Assembly: GCA_033980235.1 (NCBI GenBank)
Contig: CM067067.1
Location: forward strand, 31,072,451 to 31,136,450
DNA length: 64,000 nt
Origin: Diadema setosum
Taxonomy: Eukaryota; Echinodermata; Echinoidea; Diadematoida; Diadematidae
Direction: 5' to 3'
Part shown: positions 40,238 through 50,934 of the stretch, one piece after another
How the letters are laid out: each line of letters begins with the position of its first letter
Numbering within the stretch: the stretch's first letter is position 1
Notes under the pieces: model-generated
What the model was told of the DNA's origin: nothing
Database searches by the model: none
What the model saw: only the letters and a program-made list of their open reading frames with translations
Made by a program: the position numbers and the translations under genes

Positions 40238-41625
40238 TGAAGTTGTATCGTATTGCCCGCATTGTATCCATCACGAAGTGCTACACTGTCTGCTGAATGG
40301 AATCTTTACATGTCGGATGTCAGATGCTATTCATAAACCTTACAAATCGATAAACCACAATAACTGATGACTCGTGAGCCACCTTGATCTGTTTAATCGG
40401 CGGATAGAAAAATGATTGCGATGTTAGCCTCGAGGTTTTCTTCTGCCGACACATGTGAAGTATCGATCAGGGCATTGCCAGAGATGTATAACTTTCTCCT
40501 TATATTTCAAATCCAAACGCGATGTACCTTGATCACTGCAAACGATAAGACCTACTCATAAAGTTATGTGCTAAGCCCTAAGCCCGAGTTGAAACCGAAG
40601 ACTCGTAAAAGTCGACGCACGAATGCTTGAATGTTACTCTTCTCACCCGGCAGAGTGTGTCTTTTATCTCTGTACCTCCTCATAAGCCGCACACATTGAT
40701 ACATTATACTGCATACCTGTCGTCTTTGTCTCTGTCGTATAACTCGCTAATCACAGTTCATTATTATCTCAGCCCTCCTCGCAGCGCCACATTACACGAT
40801 CAATGACCCCGTCTGCCTGAATTTAATCGACTTAGCTGATGACATCTGGTTGAAGGACTTACCATTAGGATGTAGACGGCGACCGAGACGGGATAAGGGA
40901 GGGGTAAACAGCAGACGAATAATGAGACACTTCTGCTCCTTAGCTAGGTCACCTTGCTTGCATCTGGGTGAAAGCAATCAGCAGGGAAAAAAACGCCACG
41001 TTTCCGAATAGTTGTTTAATATCTATACAGGACACTAAAAACGCCTTCACCATTTTACAGCCCAGTTTCCTCCATAAGAATTTTACGAGTGCCGTCTTTG
41101 ATAGGTTGGTGCTTTTCAAAAAGTGGAATAAAACTGATAAACTGACGTAACTATCTTCATTCGGAAAGTGACTAACAACAGGCGGAAATACATAATGCAT
41201 GTAACAGTAAACACTAATGATTATACCGTATACAAAGAGTGCTGTCAAGACTCATGATACACTGCCTTTACGTAGCAGTGATAGTAGTTCTCTCTGCTCT
41301 TTCTTCACTAAGAATTACCCGTACAGTCTTCTCTGAAGAGTAACAGTCTCTTTGATAATGTGAAGCTCTTGAAGACAATTATAATCGACAATTTTCCTAA
41401 TATAGAACATGATTATCAATATCATGGTTGTAATGATGGTTCTACTTATTGTTGCTACTCACAGACTGAAGTGATAAAAATAATTTGATTCTGATACAGC
41501 ATTTGTTCTCAAAGAGAGTGTTCGGAAAAAGAGGGGGAATTAAGCAGCCATTCAAATTGTTTGACAAAATATCCTGCGTCGTGTTTTGTCATAATCGTGG
41601 TTTTTGTTTTTCGTCCAACGAACAG

Positions 41626-41816
41626 GGTACGTAGAGAGGAATCCCTACATAGACATCACGATGGTAGAGTTGCTCTTCACTAATACCAGTGCCACCTCAT
41701 TTGGGCTGGCACCTGTAGCCGGAAGTGCCTACATCACCGGATGGGTCCTGGATGTTCTTCTCTGCGTCATGGTGGTGTGCTCGATGCCCTTTGTCAGAAG
41801 ATCGGGTCATTTCCAG
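41626..41816 (+). CDS. NOX5: NOX5 exon: extracellular loop and TM4
   Basis: The acceptor is CCAACGAACAG and the donor GTGAGG. The first two bases (GG) complete a tryptophan codon with the T of the previous exon. The exon encodes WYVERNPYIDITMVELLFTN, a loop with possible N-glycosylation sequon NTS (inferred external side), then PVAGSAYITG and TM4 (about WVLDVLLCVMVVCSMPFV). It ends RRSGHFQ, the conserved segment leading to TM5 in NOX5. It ends in phase 0. Length and order match the NOX5 pattern, in which this exon carries the second extracellular loop. Confidence 0.95.
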
Positions 41817-43374
41817 GTGAGGGAAGCGCTCATTGAACTTGATGACCTATAACCGGTTTGTACTTAACCGGAAGAGATTCGGTGTATCAAACATAGCAGC
41901 TACGATTAGATAATGTACCAAAGCGGAAAGTATGGTCACAGTATAAAACTTAACTGATAAAAACCATCCTGGATGGATTTGCGCCACTGGCGAAAAAAAA
42001 AAATCTTCAGTTTAGTTAGAGGCGACATATCGCAAGTATACACCATGCATTGTAACATATTCTACAAGTGAATGCACCCCGTTATTGCTCAGGCGGCTGG
42101 CTATGAAACTGACGTCAGAAGTTCGGATCATAATACAGATGTGAAAAGATCATCTCCTTGTAGCCCGTTGACGGGTAAATCTGACCCTTTCATGAATATT
42201 CCAAACACTATAGATCACCAATTTCACCTGTTTTCATCTTCTGCTTAGCCCGAAGCATAGGAAATCGGGTTCCTGGTGTTATGTCATGTCCCATTCTGAT
42301 ATGAATAGAAGAAAACTTATGAGGACTTGTGAGACAGGCCTGCATCATTTCATTCAAAACTACAAGACTGGACAGACTCGGCTCCCTATTAGCCGGTTTG
42401 CCCATTTGCGCCCGAAAAGCTCGTCCAATTGAAATTGATTTAATAATGTAGTTGACAGTCAGAGTTTTCACCATTAGTTGACCCGCGCTCGTGGCTAGTG
42501 TCCTGTGGTGGCAAGCGACACACGCCACAAGAGAGTGCAGGACTTTGTCTAGCTGGTAGAGACTGCATTTTTATTTCACCAGCCCTTCAAGAACTCTTTA
42601 CTGCAAGGTTTTCATGACTTAGCATAAATCATACATTGTCGAAAAGAAGAAGAAGAAGAAAAGGAATAAGACACGCAATCATATGACATGATACAAAGAA
42701 GAATAAAATAAAATGACCAAATGACAGTTACTGTCCACTCATATCCGAGTTATTGTCCAGTGTCCAGTTCCCTTCAAATTTGCATTATGTGTGACCGCCA
42801 TCGACATAGTCGTTCTTAATATGAGACTATAATATCTTAACTCTCATTATCGTGTCCACTTTTAGTGAGACTTTCCCTCTTCTGTTTGTTTGATTATGCA
42901 TTAAAGTTGTTACCATTATGTCGACTTGAACAGTGAGTGTATTTTTACTCGAATATTACGAGGCATCTTTTCCAAGCTGGCCGTGTATGAGAAGCTACCT
43001 ACATTTTAACAGCGAGCACTCTCCTAAAATACTAGTCTTAGTTCCGCATGTTGAATGAAATACTTTACCTGTTGAACCTACAGCCGGCTTGCAGGTTTTG
43101 GTTGACTATGAAACAAAGGCAGAGGTTTATAGAGTTCAACTGACCGTGATTAAAGTATAATAAAGTAGTCATGCTTCACGTCAGTCGTCAAAACCAAATG
43201 ATTTCATCTCGAATGTTCTCGTTATCTATTACCAAGGCACTGTGTAGGCTCAGAGAGTCGAGGAATGATGCGCATGCCTGGAACAATTGCTATACCGATG
43301 CAGGTAAACATGATGGTTTTGTGGGTTTTTTTTTTCCTCTCTGTCACTCGCTCTGTCCCTATTCCTATCTACAG
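41817..43374 (+). other. NOX5 intron, about 1.6 kb
   Basis: It runs from GTGAGG to CCTATCTACAG. No repeats of note are seen apart from a short GAA run (about 42644-42662). The 106-codon minus-strand open frame at 42208-42528 has no recognisable feature. Confidence 0.85.
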
Positions 43375-43566
43375 GTGTTCTATTTCACGCACATGTTGTA
43401 TGTTGTGTTCTGGACGCTACTCCTCATGCACGGACCGCGCTTCTACTACTGGTTCGTCGTACCGGGTGTCGTGTTTATCGTGGAGAAACTCAGCCAGACC
43501 AAGTGCGTGAAGCAGGCGAGATACGGCAATACATACGTCCAGGAAGTCAACCTTCTCCCGTCAGGT
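43375..43566 (+). CDS. NOX5: NOX5 exon: TM5 and TM6 with heme histidines
   Basis: The exon begins in phase 0 after CCTATCTACAG and encodes VFYFTHMLYVVFWTLLLMHG. The histidines at 43390-43392 and 43429-43431 are 13 residues apart, matching the TM5 heme ligands of NOX enzymes. TM6 (about FYYWFVVPGVVFIVEKL) follows, then the start of the FAD domain (VQEVNLLPSG). The donor needs care: GTGTAC at 43565 would leave one extra base and shift the frame, while GTACGT two bases further (43567) keeps phase 0 and joins to VTHLVL in the next exon. I therefore chose 43566 as the end. Confidence 0.93.
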
Positions 43567-43970
43567 GTACGTTTCCATGGTTACAGTCTGGACGCAGGAT
43601 GATGGGAGATGGAGCGAAAGTGGGGGGAAGAGATGTGCAGAGTAGAGAATGGAAGTGGTTTGGTGGTGGGGAATGAGCAGGGAAGAGGGAAGGGAGATGG
43701 ATGGGGAAGATACAGTGAAAAAGATTGGACAAGGAAAATGAGCAAAGAAACAAGCAAAAGCTCAAAAGATGGAATGCTTATAGAATGAGGAGAGGCAGAA
43801 ATAGTTTTTGTAAAAAAAAAAAGAAAAAACAGAACAGAAAGGAATATATGAACAAATATTAACTCAAAAAGGGAAACTAAACGATTACTTCTTGACGGGG
43901 AGTGCGTGAGGAAGAGTTCAGAGAGGAGAAAGAAGATGAAAAAAATCTTTTCGTGTAGGTTGACAACATA

Positions 43971-43984
43971 GATAGGTAGATAGG

Positions 43985-44024
<40 letters not shown>

Positions 44025-44025
44025 C

Positions 44026-44069
<44 letters not shown>

Positions 44070-44070
44070 C

Positions 44071-44118
<48 letters not shown>

Positions 44119-44154
44119 AAGAAAGAAAGATGGATAGATAGATAGATAGATAGG

Positions 44155-44198
<44 letters not shown>

Positions 44199-44216
44199 AA
44201 AATAGATAGATAGATA
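43971..44216. repeat. GATA tetranucleotide array
   Basis: About 245 bp of GATA repeats with scattered GGTA, GACTA and GAAA variants. It is likely highly polymorphic in length. Confidence 0.93.
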
Positions 44217-44467
44217 AGAGTGAGGGATGGGAGGGAGGTATGGAGAGAGAGAGTGAGATGAAATAGATGAAATGGGGGGGGGGGAGCAAAACGACATAAA
44301 TTTGCGTTGTCCCAAAGTGTTATATAATGATTCATCAAATTTTCATCCAATATGGATATTCAGAAATGTCTCGAAACAGCAAAATCAAGGTTCCTCTTCA
44401 GCATATACGTTATTCACTCCCAGTAGTACTTTCATTGGGCAGACATATCTACACGTAAGTTGTTAAA

Positions 44468-44944
44468 GGGGAATGATTGCGAAATACGTATATGGATTGA
44501 GTGAATGAAGCATTATCAATGGAACACATTAGTGAAATTTGACGAACATTGAAAATTTAAAAGGAATGAATTGTTCAAGTTTTGTTGCTACCATCGCTGG
44601 ATAACGAAGAAAACAACAGCTTGTGACATTACTGCGGGACAATGATGTAAAGAAAATATAAAAAAAACGTGACGAATTGGTGTTGTCCTAGGCAGCGATG
44701 ACGGCACCAAAACTTTATAAATTCATAACTTTTGAACAGATTGTCCGATTTTCCTCAGTCTACAGATGTTTTACTTATAGTGCTACATCTAATTGACTCA
44801 ATCCCCGTGTACATTTGGGTATCATTCCCCTGCAACAAATTGTGAAATTTTCCTCAAACTTCACTGATTTGTTCAACTAATATTGCTGCATTCGCTAAAT
44901 CCACATAATCATGTGATGTGATTATCGTTCCCCTTCAATAACAT
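44468..44944. mobile_element. Foldback repeat family, best-preserved copy
   Basis: It begins GGGGAATGATTGCGAAATAC at 44468, and the inverse arm ends ...GGTATCATTCCCC at 44830. The two arms stay alignable for well over 100 bp, through GGATTGAGT, CAAAAGTTATGAAT-like and CATCGCTG landmarks. A second, partial right arm (44831-44944), ending CGTTCCCC, follows directly, suggesting tandem or nested insertion. No open reading frame is seen. The same family occurs at 25690-26245. Confidence 0.68.
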
Positions 44945-45259
44945 ACTTAATTTTACTTGGTCTTAAGATCATGATTCATAACTTTCCGTATATGCTTCCT
45001 TCCTTTAGAAGGTCACACCTTGTGTTCGTGTCCTTTGAAAGATTCTTTGCCCGATCGTACTCCTCTACTGCCGTCCATCTGTGATACATGTACTTTAGTA
45101 TTTAATGATGGGGCGAGTACTTTCCTCGGGACCGTGGTCAATACTTGCACGAACTCCTAAACCATTAAGGGTCATCTCTGGATGACGAGGCACGCTTTTT
45201 GATATATGAGATGGCATCTTTTCCTTCTTCTGCCTCCTCCTCTCCCGGTCGAACCACAG

Positions 45260-45392
45260 GTGACGCACCTTGTTCTCACAAGACCGAATCGATTCCACTA
45301 CAAGGCGGGTGACTACATCTTCATCCAGATTCCGCAGATCGCTACATATGAGTGGCATCCATTCACGATAAGCAGCGCACCGGAGCAGCAAG
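45260..45392 (+). CDS. NOX5: NOX5 exon: FAD-binding domain
   Basis: The acceptor is GAACCACAG and the donor GTAGGA. It starts in phase 0 and ends one base into a codon. It encodes VTHLVLTRPNRFHYKAGDYI, then FIQIPQIATYEW and HPFTISSAPEQQ. The HPFTISSAPE block is the flavin-binding signature shared by NOX and related ferredoxin-reductase-fold proteins; the histidine, proline, threonine and serine contact the FAD in the family. A longer open frame runs beyond the donor into the intron but loses similarity at once. An antisense frame of 119 codons over the same bases is a shadow. Confidence 0.95.
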
Positions 45393-45654
45393 GTAGGAAG
45401 GAACTTACATATACCCTCTCCGTGTATACATGGGATGGGGTCAGGCAGTGCCAATTGGTACGGGTGTAAAAAATGTCAAAGGTCGTAGTGTCAGTTGTCC
45501 CTTTGGGGGAGAGGGTTAGACGCAAAAGCAAAGTAAAACAAAACAGATGAAGAAGTGGCTATAAGTCACTTACATGACAAACTGTGCTAAATAATTCCAA
45601 AGTATCTGGAATAAAGTGAGAAGGCAATGATTTTTGCCAACACACCTCAGGCTG

Positions 45655-45945
45655 TCCAATTTAAAGGGACTGTACAGTTCTGGTTGAGGCGAAGATTTAG
45701 CTTTTAAAGTTTTGCGAGATATTTAGAAATCACTCTTTGAGATGTCAAAGAGCATGCAATTCTAAAGGGTATCAAAAGTTTATTTGATGAAAATCGGTTT
45801 TGAAATGGCTGAGATATCCAAAAACAAATTTGAAACAAAGAGATCTTGATAAAAGGCGTGGCCTGTCGCCTTTTATTATCATCATTTTTCAGTAGCAGGC
45901 TATTTGTGTGGAATTCTTGCCCTTTAATCTATAGTTCAGAATCTT
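45655..45945 (+). repeat. Probable interspersed repeat (AAAGGGACTGTACAG type)
   Basis: The block opens TTTAAAGGGACTGTACAGTT and reads through GCGAGATATTTAG, CAAAGAGCATGCAATTCTAA and ATCGGTTTTGAAATGGCTGA. This wording looks to me like a common dispersed non-coding repeat of marine invertebrate genomes, but I recall it only generally. No second copy lies in this window, so the call is weak. Confidence 0.38.
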
Positions 45946-45988
45946 GATAGAAATCAGGCTTTGTTGTAGAAAAAACCCATGCGCTTCC

Positions 45989-46170
45989 TCCTTCTCTTCA
46001 TACCATTTTTAATTTACCTGATGGGGAAATTCTAACTTGTTCAAAAAAAAAAAGCAGAACTGGCAGACCACATACTCCAAATATTGTCATAACTAACTTA
46101 TTTCTTTATAGGGAAGGAGGGCAGTAGGGTGATGTTGTACCAAACAATGAAAGACTTTGTTGAATTATGC
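45989..46170 (+). repeat. Tandem duplication, unit 1 (182 bp)
   Basis: From TCCTTCTCTTCATACCATTT to GAATTATGC. It is almost identical to the next unit; I see one GG/TG difference in ACCTGATGGGG and a C plus run-length change before the poly-A tract. Confidence 0.92.
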
Positions 46171-46351
46171 TCCTTCTCTTCATACCATTTTTAATTTACC
46201 TGATTGGGAAATTCTAACTTGTTAAAAAAAAAAAGCAGAACTGGCAGACCACATACTCCAAATATTGTCATAACTAACTTATTTCTTTATAGGGAAGGAG
46301 GGCAGTAGGGTGATGTTGTACCAAACAATGAAAGACTTTGTTGAATTATGC
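46171..46351 (+). repeat. Tandem duplication, unit 2 (181 bp)
   Basis: Second unit of the head-to-tail pair, directly abutting the first. The near identity implies a recent duplication or an assembly artefact. Confidence 0.92.
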
Positions 46352-48188
46352 ATCGTGTATTGAGTGGATAACACTGGAATATACTACACCTCGTCCCAAA
46401 AATAAAAGCAGCGGAACTTTATACTTTCTCATCATGAATGAATATTCCCCCTAACAAAATGTGCAAATCATCAAATATCACTTAATAATTGGCAAGACAT
46501 GTCAAAGGTATGTACTTTAAAATTCATAAGTTTGTGCATGTTCATGGTTCATTACTGAAACATCAAATTACTCTATGACATGTAAAGCGTGGAATATTAT
46601 TAGATAATGCTTTGAAAACACCATCCCTTATTTTGGCACCTGGGTGGTAAGACGCAAAGAAATGTTAGTGTTACTTAAGATTGTCTGTCACATTGCTCTT
46701 TGGTTATCATGCCAAGAGTAAAGAAAAAAAATGAGCAATAAAAGAAAAAAAAGTTACGCAAAATACTACTGACCCCGATTGCTCCCTAGGTAATTGCTCA
46801 TAATAAATGGCAGCATAGAAAGACCATGCGAGTCAAGATGCCAGTATGCTAACCTCGGCCCTGTACAAATGCGCCGAACCTTGGCGCGCGGGATAAATTT
46901 TGTTGGTATGCGTTTCAAACGTCATTATCATTCAGACGGCACGAAGTAACAAAGTCAAGGGTGTCGTGGATAACGTTCCCGTCATCGAAGCCAAGCAGGA
47001 GAGAATTATGCGAGAGGGAAAAGTCGCTAAGTACACCCTCTTGCTCCTTGCATTTCACAATGAGAATTTGTAGACGTGACCGAGGCGAAATCGGCACTAA
47101 TCCGGTCGTCATTTTCGTCTCGTCACATTCCGCTTTTTTTTTTTTTTTTTAAAGTAAGCATTTCTAGGTATGATGCTATCACCCTTACTCATCTAACGAC
47201 GATCATTATCTTGTGTGTCCTTCCTTCATACTGTTTTTTCTACATAAAGTCACAATGTTCAATCCATCAAGGGAAGATGTTTTTTTCAGCAGGCGGACGA
47301 CGGAAAGATACAATACCGGCACACATTTAGTTTATGCTACCAGCACGCGGCGTGACACGAATACATTAATGGTTATTTTCAATGCTTCTCTGGGCTATGT
47401 ATAGGATTTTAGCAGCAACAAAAAAGACACATTGTTTCACCCTTCTTGTCGAACCAAGCTCAAGCATTAGAAGAAGTCATGGACATGGGATTAGTTGAGA
47501 GTTTAGAGCTAAAGGGTCAAAGAGGAGTTGGTGAAAGCATTGTAAAGGACCATGTTGTATCAATCGACGAGATCTTTCCCCGTTACGCACTCCCTTGCCT
47601 GTTATGTCTGTGTGCAATGGTCTGTGGTATTGTCTAGGCTTGAAATCTGCGAGAGTACCCTTAAAGCTTTTGTTTCGTTTTGTTTTGTGCTTTTTTTTTT
47701 TGCTTTTGCTTGTTGTTTTTGGTGTTGTTTTTTGTCAGTTGTTTGGTAGGCAGAGTCGACTTTATTACAGACTCCCCGGTACTTGTAACAGTATGCTGAA
47801 AGAGGGAATGATCAGTAATGAGTCGTGCAGTTCCTTCGTTTGGCTGCATGTATATCCTTACTCTTGATAGGAATGTGTAGAAGCAAGTGTATGTGTTAGT
47901 ATGTGTGTGTGTGTTCTTTCTTCTATTTCGTTTCTGACAATGTCAGAGTGTTTAGTTTCCCACTCGTCCTGAAGATTTACACAATCAGACTTTCTACCTT
48001 TTTGCGGATAAGCTATATTTATTTTTGTTAAAAAGGAAAAGAAGTGAAAAGGAAGTATACATGTTTCGAATTAACTTGGCTTCGGAGTCATCTTTAACGT
48101 CTTTCATTATAAATCACGAACGTATTCATAGCTTAACATCCACCTGTCTTCGATTAATGACTTCGTTGGAAACATATGAGAGAGATTG

Positions 48189-48280
48189 AGCAGGGATTAA
48201 ATTTTACAACTTGCCAGGTAAGCTTGCCAGGGAGAAATTAAGCAGGGATTAAATTTTACAACTTGCCCGGTAGGCTTGTC
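48189..48280 (+). repeat. 52-bp direct duplication
   Basis: AGCAGGGATTAAATTTTACA starts at 48189 and again at 48241. The copies continue CTTGCCAGGTAAGCTTG and CTTGCCCGGTAGGCTTG. It is a short local duplication. Confidence 0.85.
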
Positions 48281-49440
48281 TTTACACAAGAACGCCAAAT
48301 ATTTTACGGGCCTCATCACAGAGAAAACTTTGAAGGATATCCTCTTTACCTTCTCCCGATGGGCAGTGTTTAATTGCACTGACTTTTGCTGGGTTTTCTT
48401 TTTTAGGAAGGAAATTTTCTACATCACATGAATAAGTTCATGAAATGTAACTTTAGACATGTAAAGAGAAGCTTTGCGCCAAAATACCGTCATCAGCTCA
48501 ATATACGGTAAATTGTTTCCGATTTAGGAAGTACAGTTGCTCCGTTTACCCACGGCGATATCGCGACAATCCTCGTAAATCCATGAAAAGGTCATTTTTA
48601 TTTTGTGATGTAATTTTCGGCGACAGAGCCTTTGCTAGTTTGCACCCAGATGACGTCTGAGCCTTTTAATGACGCTAATGCTATTGAATGTGTCGTTGCA
48701 TCGATTCGGTCCTTGCTAAGATGTGTCTTGTCACGTCACTTTACATGTGGTCGCATGATCGCGCTTGGAGAGCGAATAGATATCGAAATTAGAGACCCAA
48801 ATGGCGCGTGGGGGGTGGGGAGTGGGTGAGAAAAGGGAAGGAGTTTGACCTATCAGAAGAAGATATTTCCTCGGAAGTAATATGATTGTGTACTACATTA
48901 CTCGCGTTCTGCTGAACCAATGAAGCAAAATCGCCATTCAGTAGATCTCATGTCAAGGGGGGTGGAGGGCGTAATTTGAATATTTCATGAGCTACCCTGA
49001 AGGAAAGTGTAACCACTCTAGAGAACACGGATTGGATTACAATCGTTGCAATTAAACACCACCCTGAGGCCAAAAACACAGTATGCTTACCCTTTGACTT
49101 CTCGCGCTGATTTGCACTCACTTCTGATTTCACTGATGCTCTCAGTACAGAGTGTCAAGGGAGTGTGCGCAGAAGAATGGGTGAAGGGAATGGGATTTCT
49201 AGAATATAGCGTTTAAAGTGTGAGGGAAAGTGGTGTAGGAGGGATGGAGTGGAGTCAAGGATGATTTAGGCAGGACAGGGACGGGCTGTGGATGGGCAGA
49301 GCGGTAGAGGGGGTGAGGTGGTTATGGGGATAACGAGAATAGAAAGACAACGTGGTGGAAGGGGTGAGGTGGGCAACGATGAAAGGGGCAACAGGTGGGT
49401 CGTGGATGGTTGGATGAGGGGGTCAGTTCTTGGGAGAGGG

Positions 49441-49559
49441 TAGCCTTTTGTCAAGGCTCTCTCGCTGTACTGGGCGACCTCGCGCAACCCCACTCACGCG
49501 CAAACCCACTCAGCTGGGCTCTCTTCACCATACAGCGAGAATGCCTTGACAAAAGGCTA
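49441..49559. mobile_element. Near-perfect 29-bp inverted repeat, small element or hairpin
   Basis: 49441-49469 (TAGCCTTTTGTCAAGGC...) and 49531-49559 are inverse copies differing at two positions, with a 61-bp loop. TA lies at both outer edges (49441-49442 and 49558-49559), compatible with a TA target duplication of a minimal mariner-type element. A transcribed RNA hairpin is the other reading. Confidence 0.65.
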
Positions 49560-49767
49560 AGGAGATGGTCGCTGAGATTTGGAGGTGGCGTCAGGTTGAA
49601 CTTCAAAGTGAACTCTAACAGATGAAAATAGGCTGTTCTGTCTTTTTTTTTTGGGGGGGGGGGAGGATGTGGTCTAGCTTCCATCGTCAGCTTCATTTTC
49701 AAATTAAAAAAAAAAGAAATCAAATTTAAATCCAAACGTGCATTGAACGTCTGAAATCAATAGTTAA

Positions 49768-50115
49768 GGGTGGTGAGTTGGCTCAGTCGGTAGCGCGTCT
49801 GCCTCACGATCGCGCGGCCCGGGTTCGAACCCGAGTCTGGACTGAGCAATGTTGTGTGTAAGCATACCGTCCCCTCTAGCAAGAGGCAAAACACTCTGTC
49901 CCTCGGATAGGACATAAAATGGAGGTCCCGTGTATGAGAGAGTAACAACTCATGCACGTAAAGGATCCCGCTTCATTCATTCATCGCAAAGAGCACGGTG
50001 TTTAACTCGGTGAAGTGATCCCACCTCACATCCAACGGGACCCCATGGAAGACCAGCTTAATGTAGCTGAATATGGGCTATCCAGCCATTTTCTCAGATG
50101 GAAATGAACAAACAA
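49768..50115 (+). mobile_element. tRNA-derived SINE
   Basis: The head resembles a tRNA gene. An A box, TGGCTCAGTCGG, lies at 49779-49790 and a B box, GGTTCGAACCC, at 49822-49832; these are the two internal RNA polymerase III promoter elements. The anticodon region (TGCCTCACGATCGC) does not form a proper stem, so this is not a working tRNA. About 270 bp of unrelated body follows (AGCATACCGTCCCCTCTAGC ... AAGGATCCCGC ... CCAACGGGACCCC), ending near AACAAACAAAC. Length, order and tRNA-like 5' end are those of a SINE, which moves using LINE reverse transcriptase. No clear target duplication was found. Confidence 0.85.
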
Positions 50116-50781
50116 ACTTTACATTTGAGTACAATTATGGTTCATTTCCACGGTCTTAAGTAGAAATGTAATACCGCTGTTTCCCTATAATCTTACACAG
50201 TGCCATCGAAATCATGACCGAATGTACTACGTATAGAAGTAAAAAGAAAAAGTCGATGGCGTATTATTAGGCATTCATTGAATATTGTACTTTATGTTCT
50301 CTTATATGAGGTCACTGCCTCCCAATACATTCCAGTTCGTTTAAGTTTTATAGAGGATTAGTCACTCCGCTGTTATGTCGTCACTGACAATATGCATAGC
50401 ATAGTTACAAAGCACTGCTATCTTGGTTAGATGTGAAACTCATGACATACTTGCACGGAGATGCACACAACGTATAGCACTCGAAGTGCAAGCACCAGAT
50501 GGGCTCATTGCAATTATTCGCATCAAGCGCACTTCCCTTTAACCCTGCTTTCTGCAACTACAACAAATTACGATAAAGTTTGACATTGTCAAAAGTGTGT
50601 GTGCGTGAGAGAGAGAGAGAGAGAGATTAAAAAAGAAACTAACAGAATGCCATCGATTGCAAATTGAGTAAACTAGAAAGAAAAATCAGGAAAACTGGCC
50701 AAGCTAGGCGCTGATGCAATACATTCGAGCGAAATTATAGTAAGATGGATTTTCTGTTATGTGTCAGTGAGACCACACTTA

Positions 50782-50934
50782 AGCCCGACGCACACTATAC
50801 AACTCACGACTATACGACTGACAGACTTTGGATCTGAAATAAACAAACATTTTTATTCTGAGGATACTGTGATTTATTTCGGATCCAAAGTCTGCCAGTC
50901 GTATAGTCGTGAGTCATATAGTGCGCGGCGGGTT
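50782..50934. mobile_element. Harbinger-like hairpin MITE
   Basis: A 153-bp element whose arms pair along about 60 bp each: AGCCCGACGCACACTATA at the left and AACCCGCCGCGCACTATA at the right (reversed), continuing through ACGACTATACGACTG and AGACTTTGGATC. TTA flanks both sides (50779-50781 and 50935-50937), a 3-bp target duplication of the PIF/Harbinger type. It is non-coding. Confidence 0.82.

Larger units (their letters stand above)
35230..41625 (+). other. NOX5 intron, about 6.4 kb
   Basis: It starts GTAAGT and ends CCAACGAACAG. Apart from the CA run at its 5' end and a CpG-rich patch with an X-box-like site near 40224, only anonymous DNA is seen. A short TTATG run lies at about 37430-37448. 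Confidence 0.85.
43567..45259 (+). other. NOX5 intron, about 1.7 kb, dominated by repeats
   Basis: It runs from GTACGT to GAACCACAG. It contains purine-rich sequence, the GATA array at 43971-44216, a poly-G tract near 44274 and the foldback repeat at 44468-44944. Open frames on the minus strand through the GATA array are artefacts. Confidence 0.88.

Noticed and set aside
42208..42528. 106-codon minus-strand open frame
   Set aside because: Checked for zinc-finger or other motifs; none convincing, and it lies between two well-supported NOX5 exons.
43971..44216. CRISPR array
   Set aside because: The periodicity is a simple 4-bp microsatellite with no spacers, and the DNA is animal-like.
43877..44350. 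157-codon minus-strand open frame
   Set aside because: It is the GATA array read in reverse (serine, isoleucine, tyrosine, leucine repeats).
49768..49840. Functional tRNA gene
   Set aside because: A and B boxes are good but the anticodon stem does not pair and a SINE body follows.
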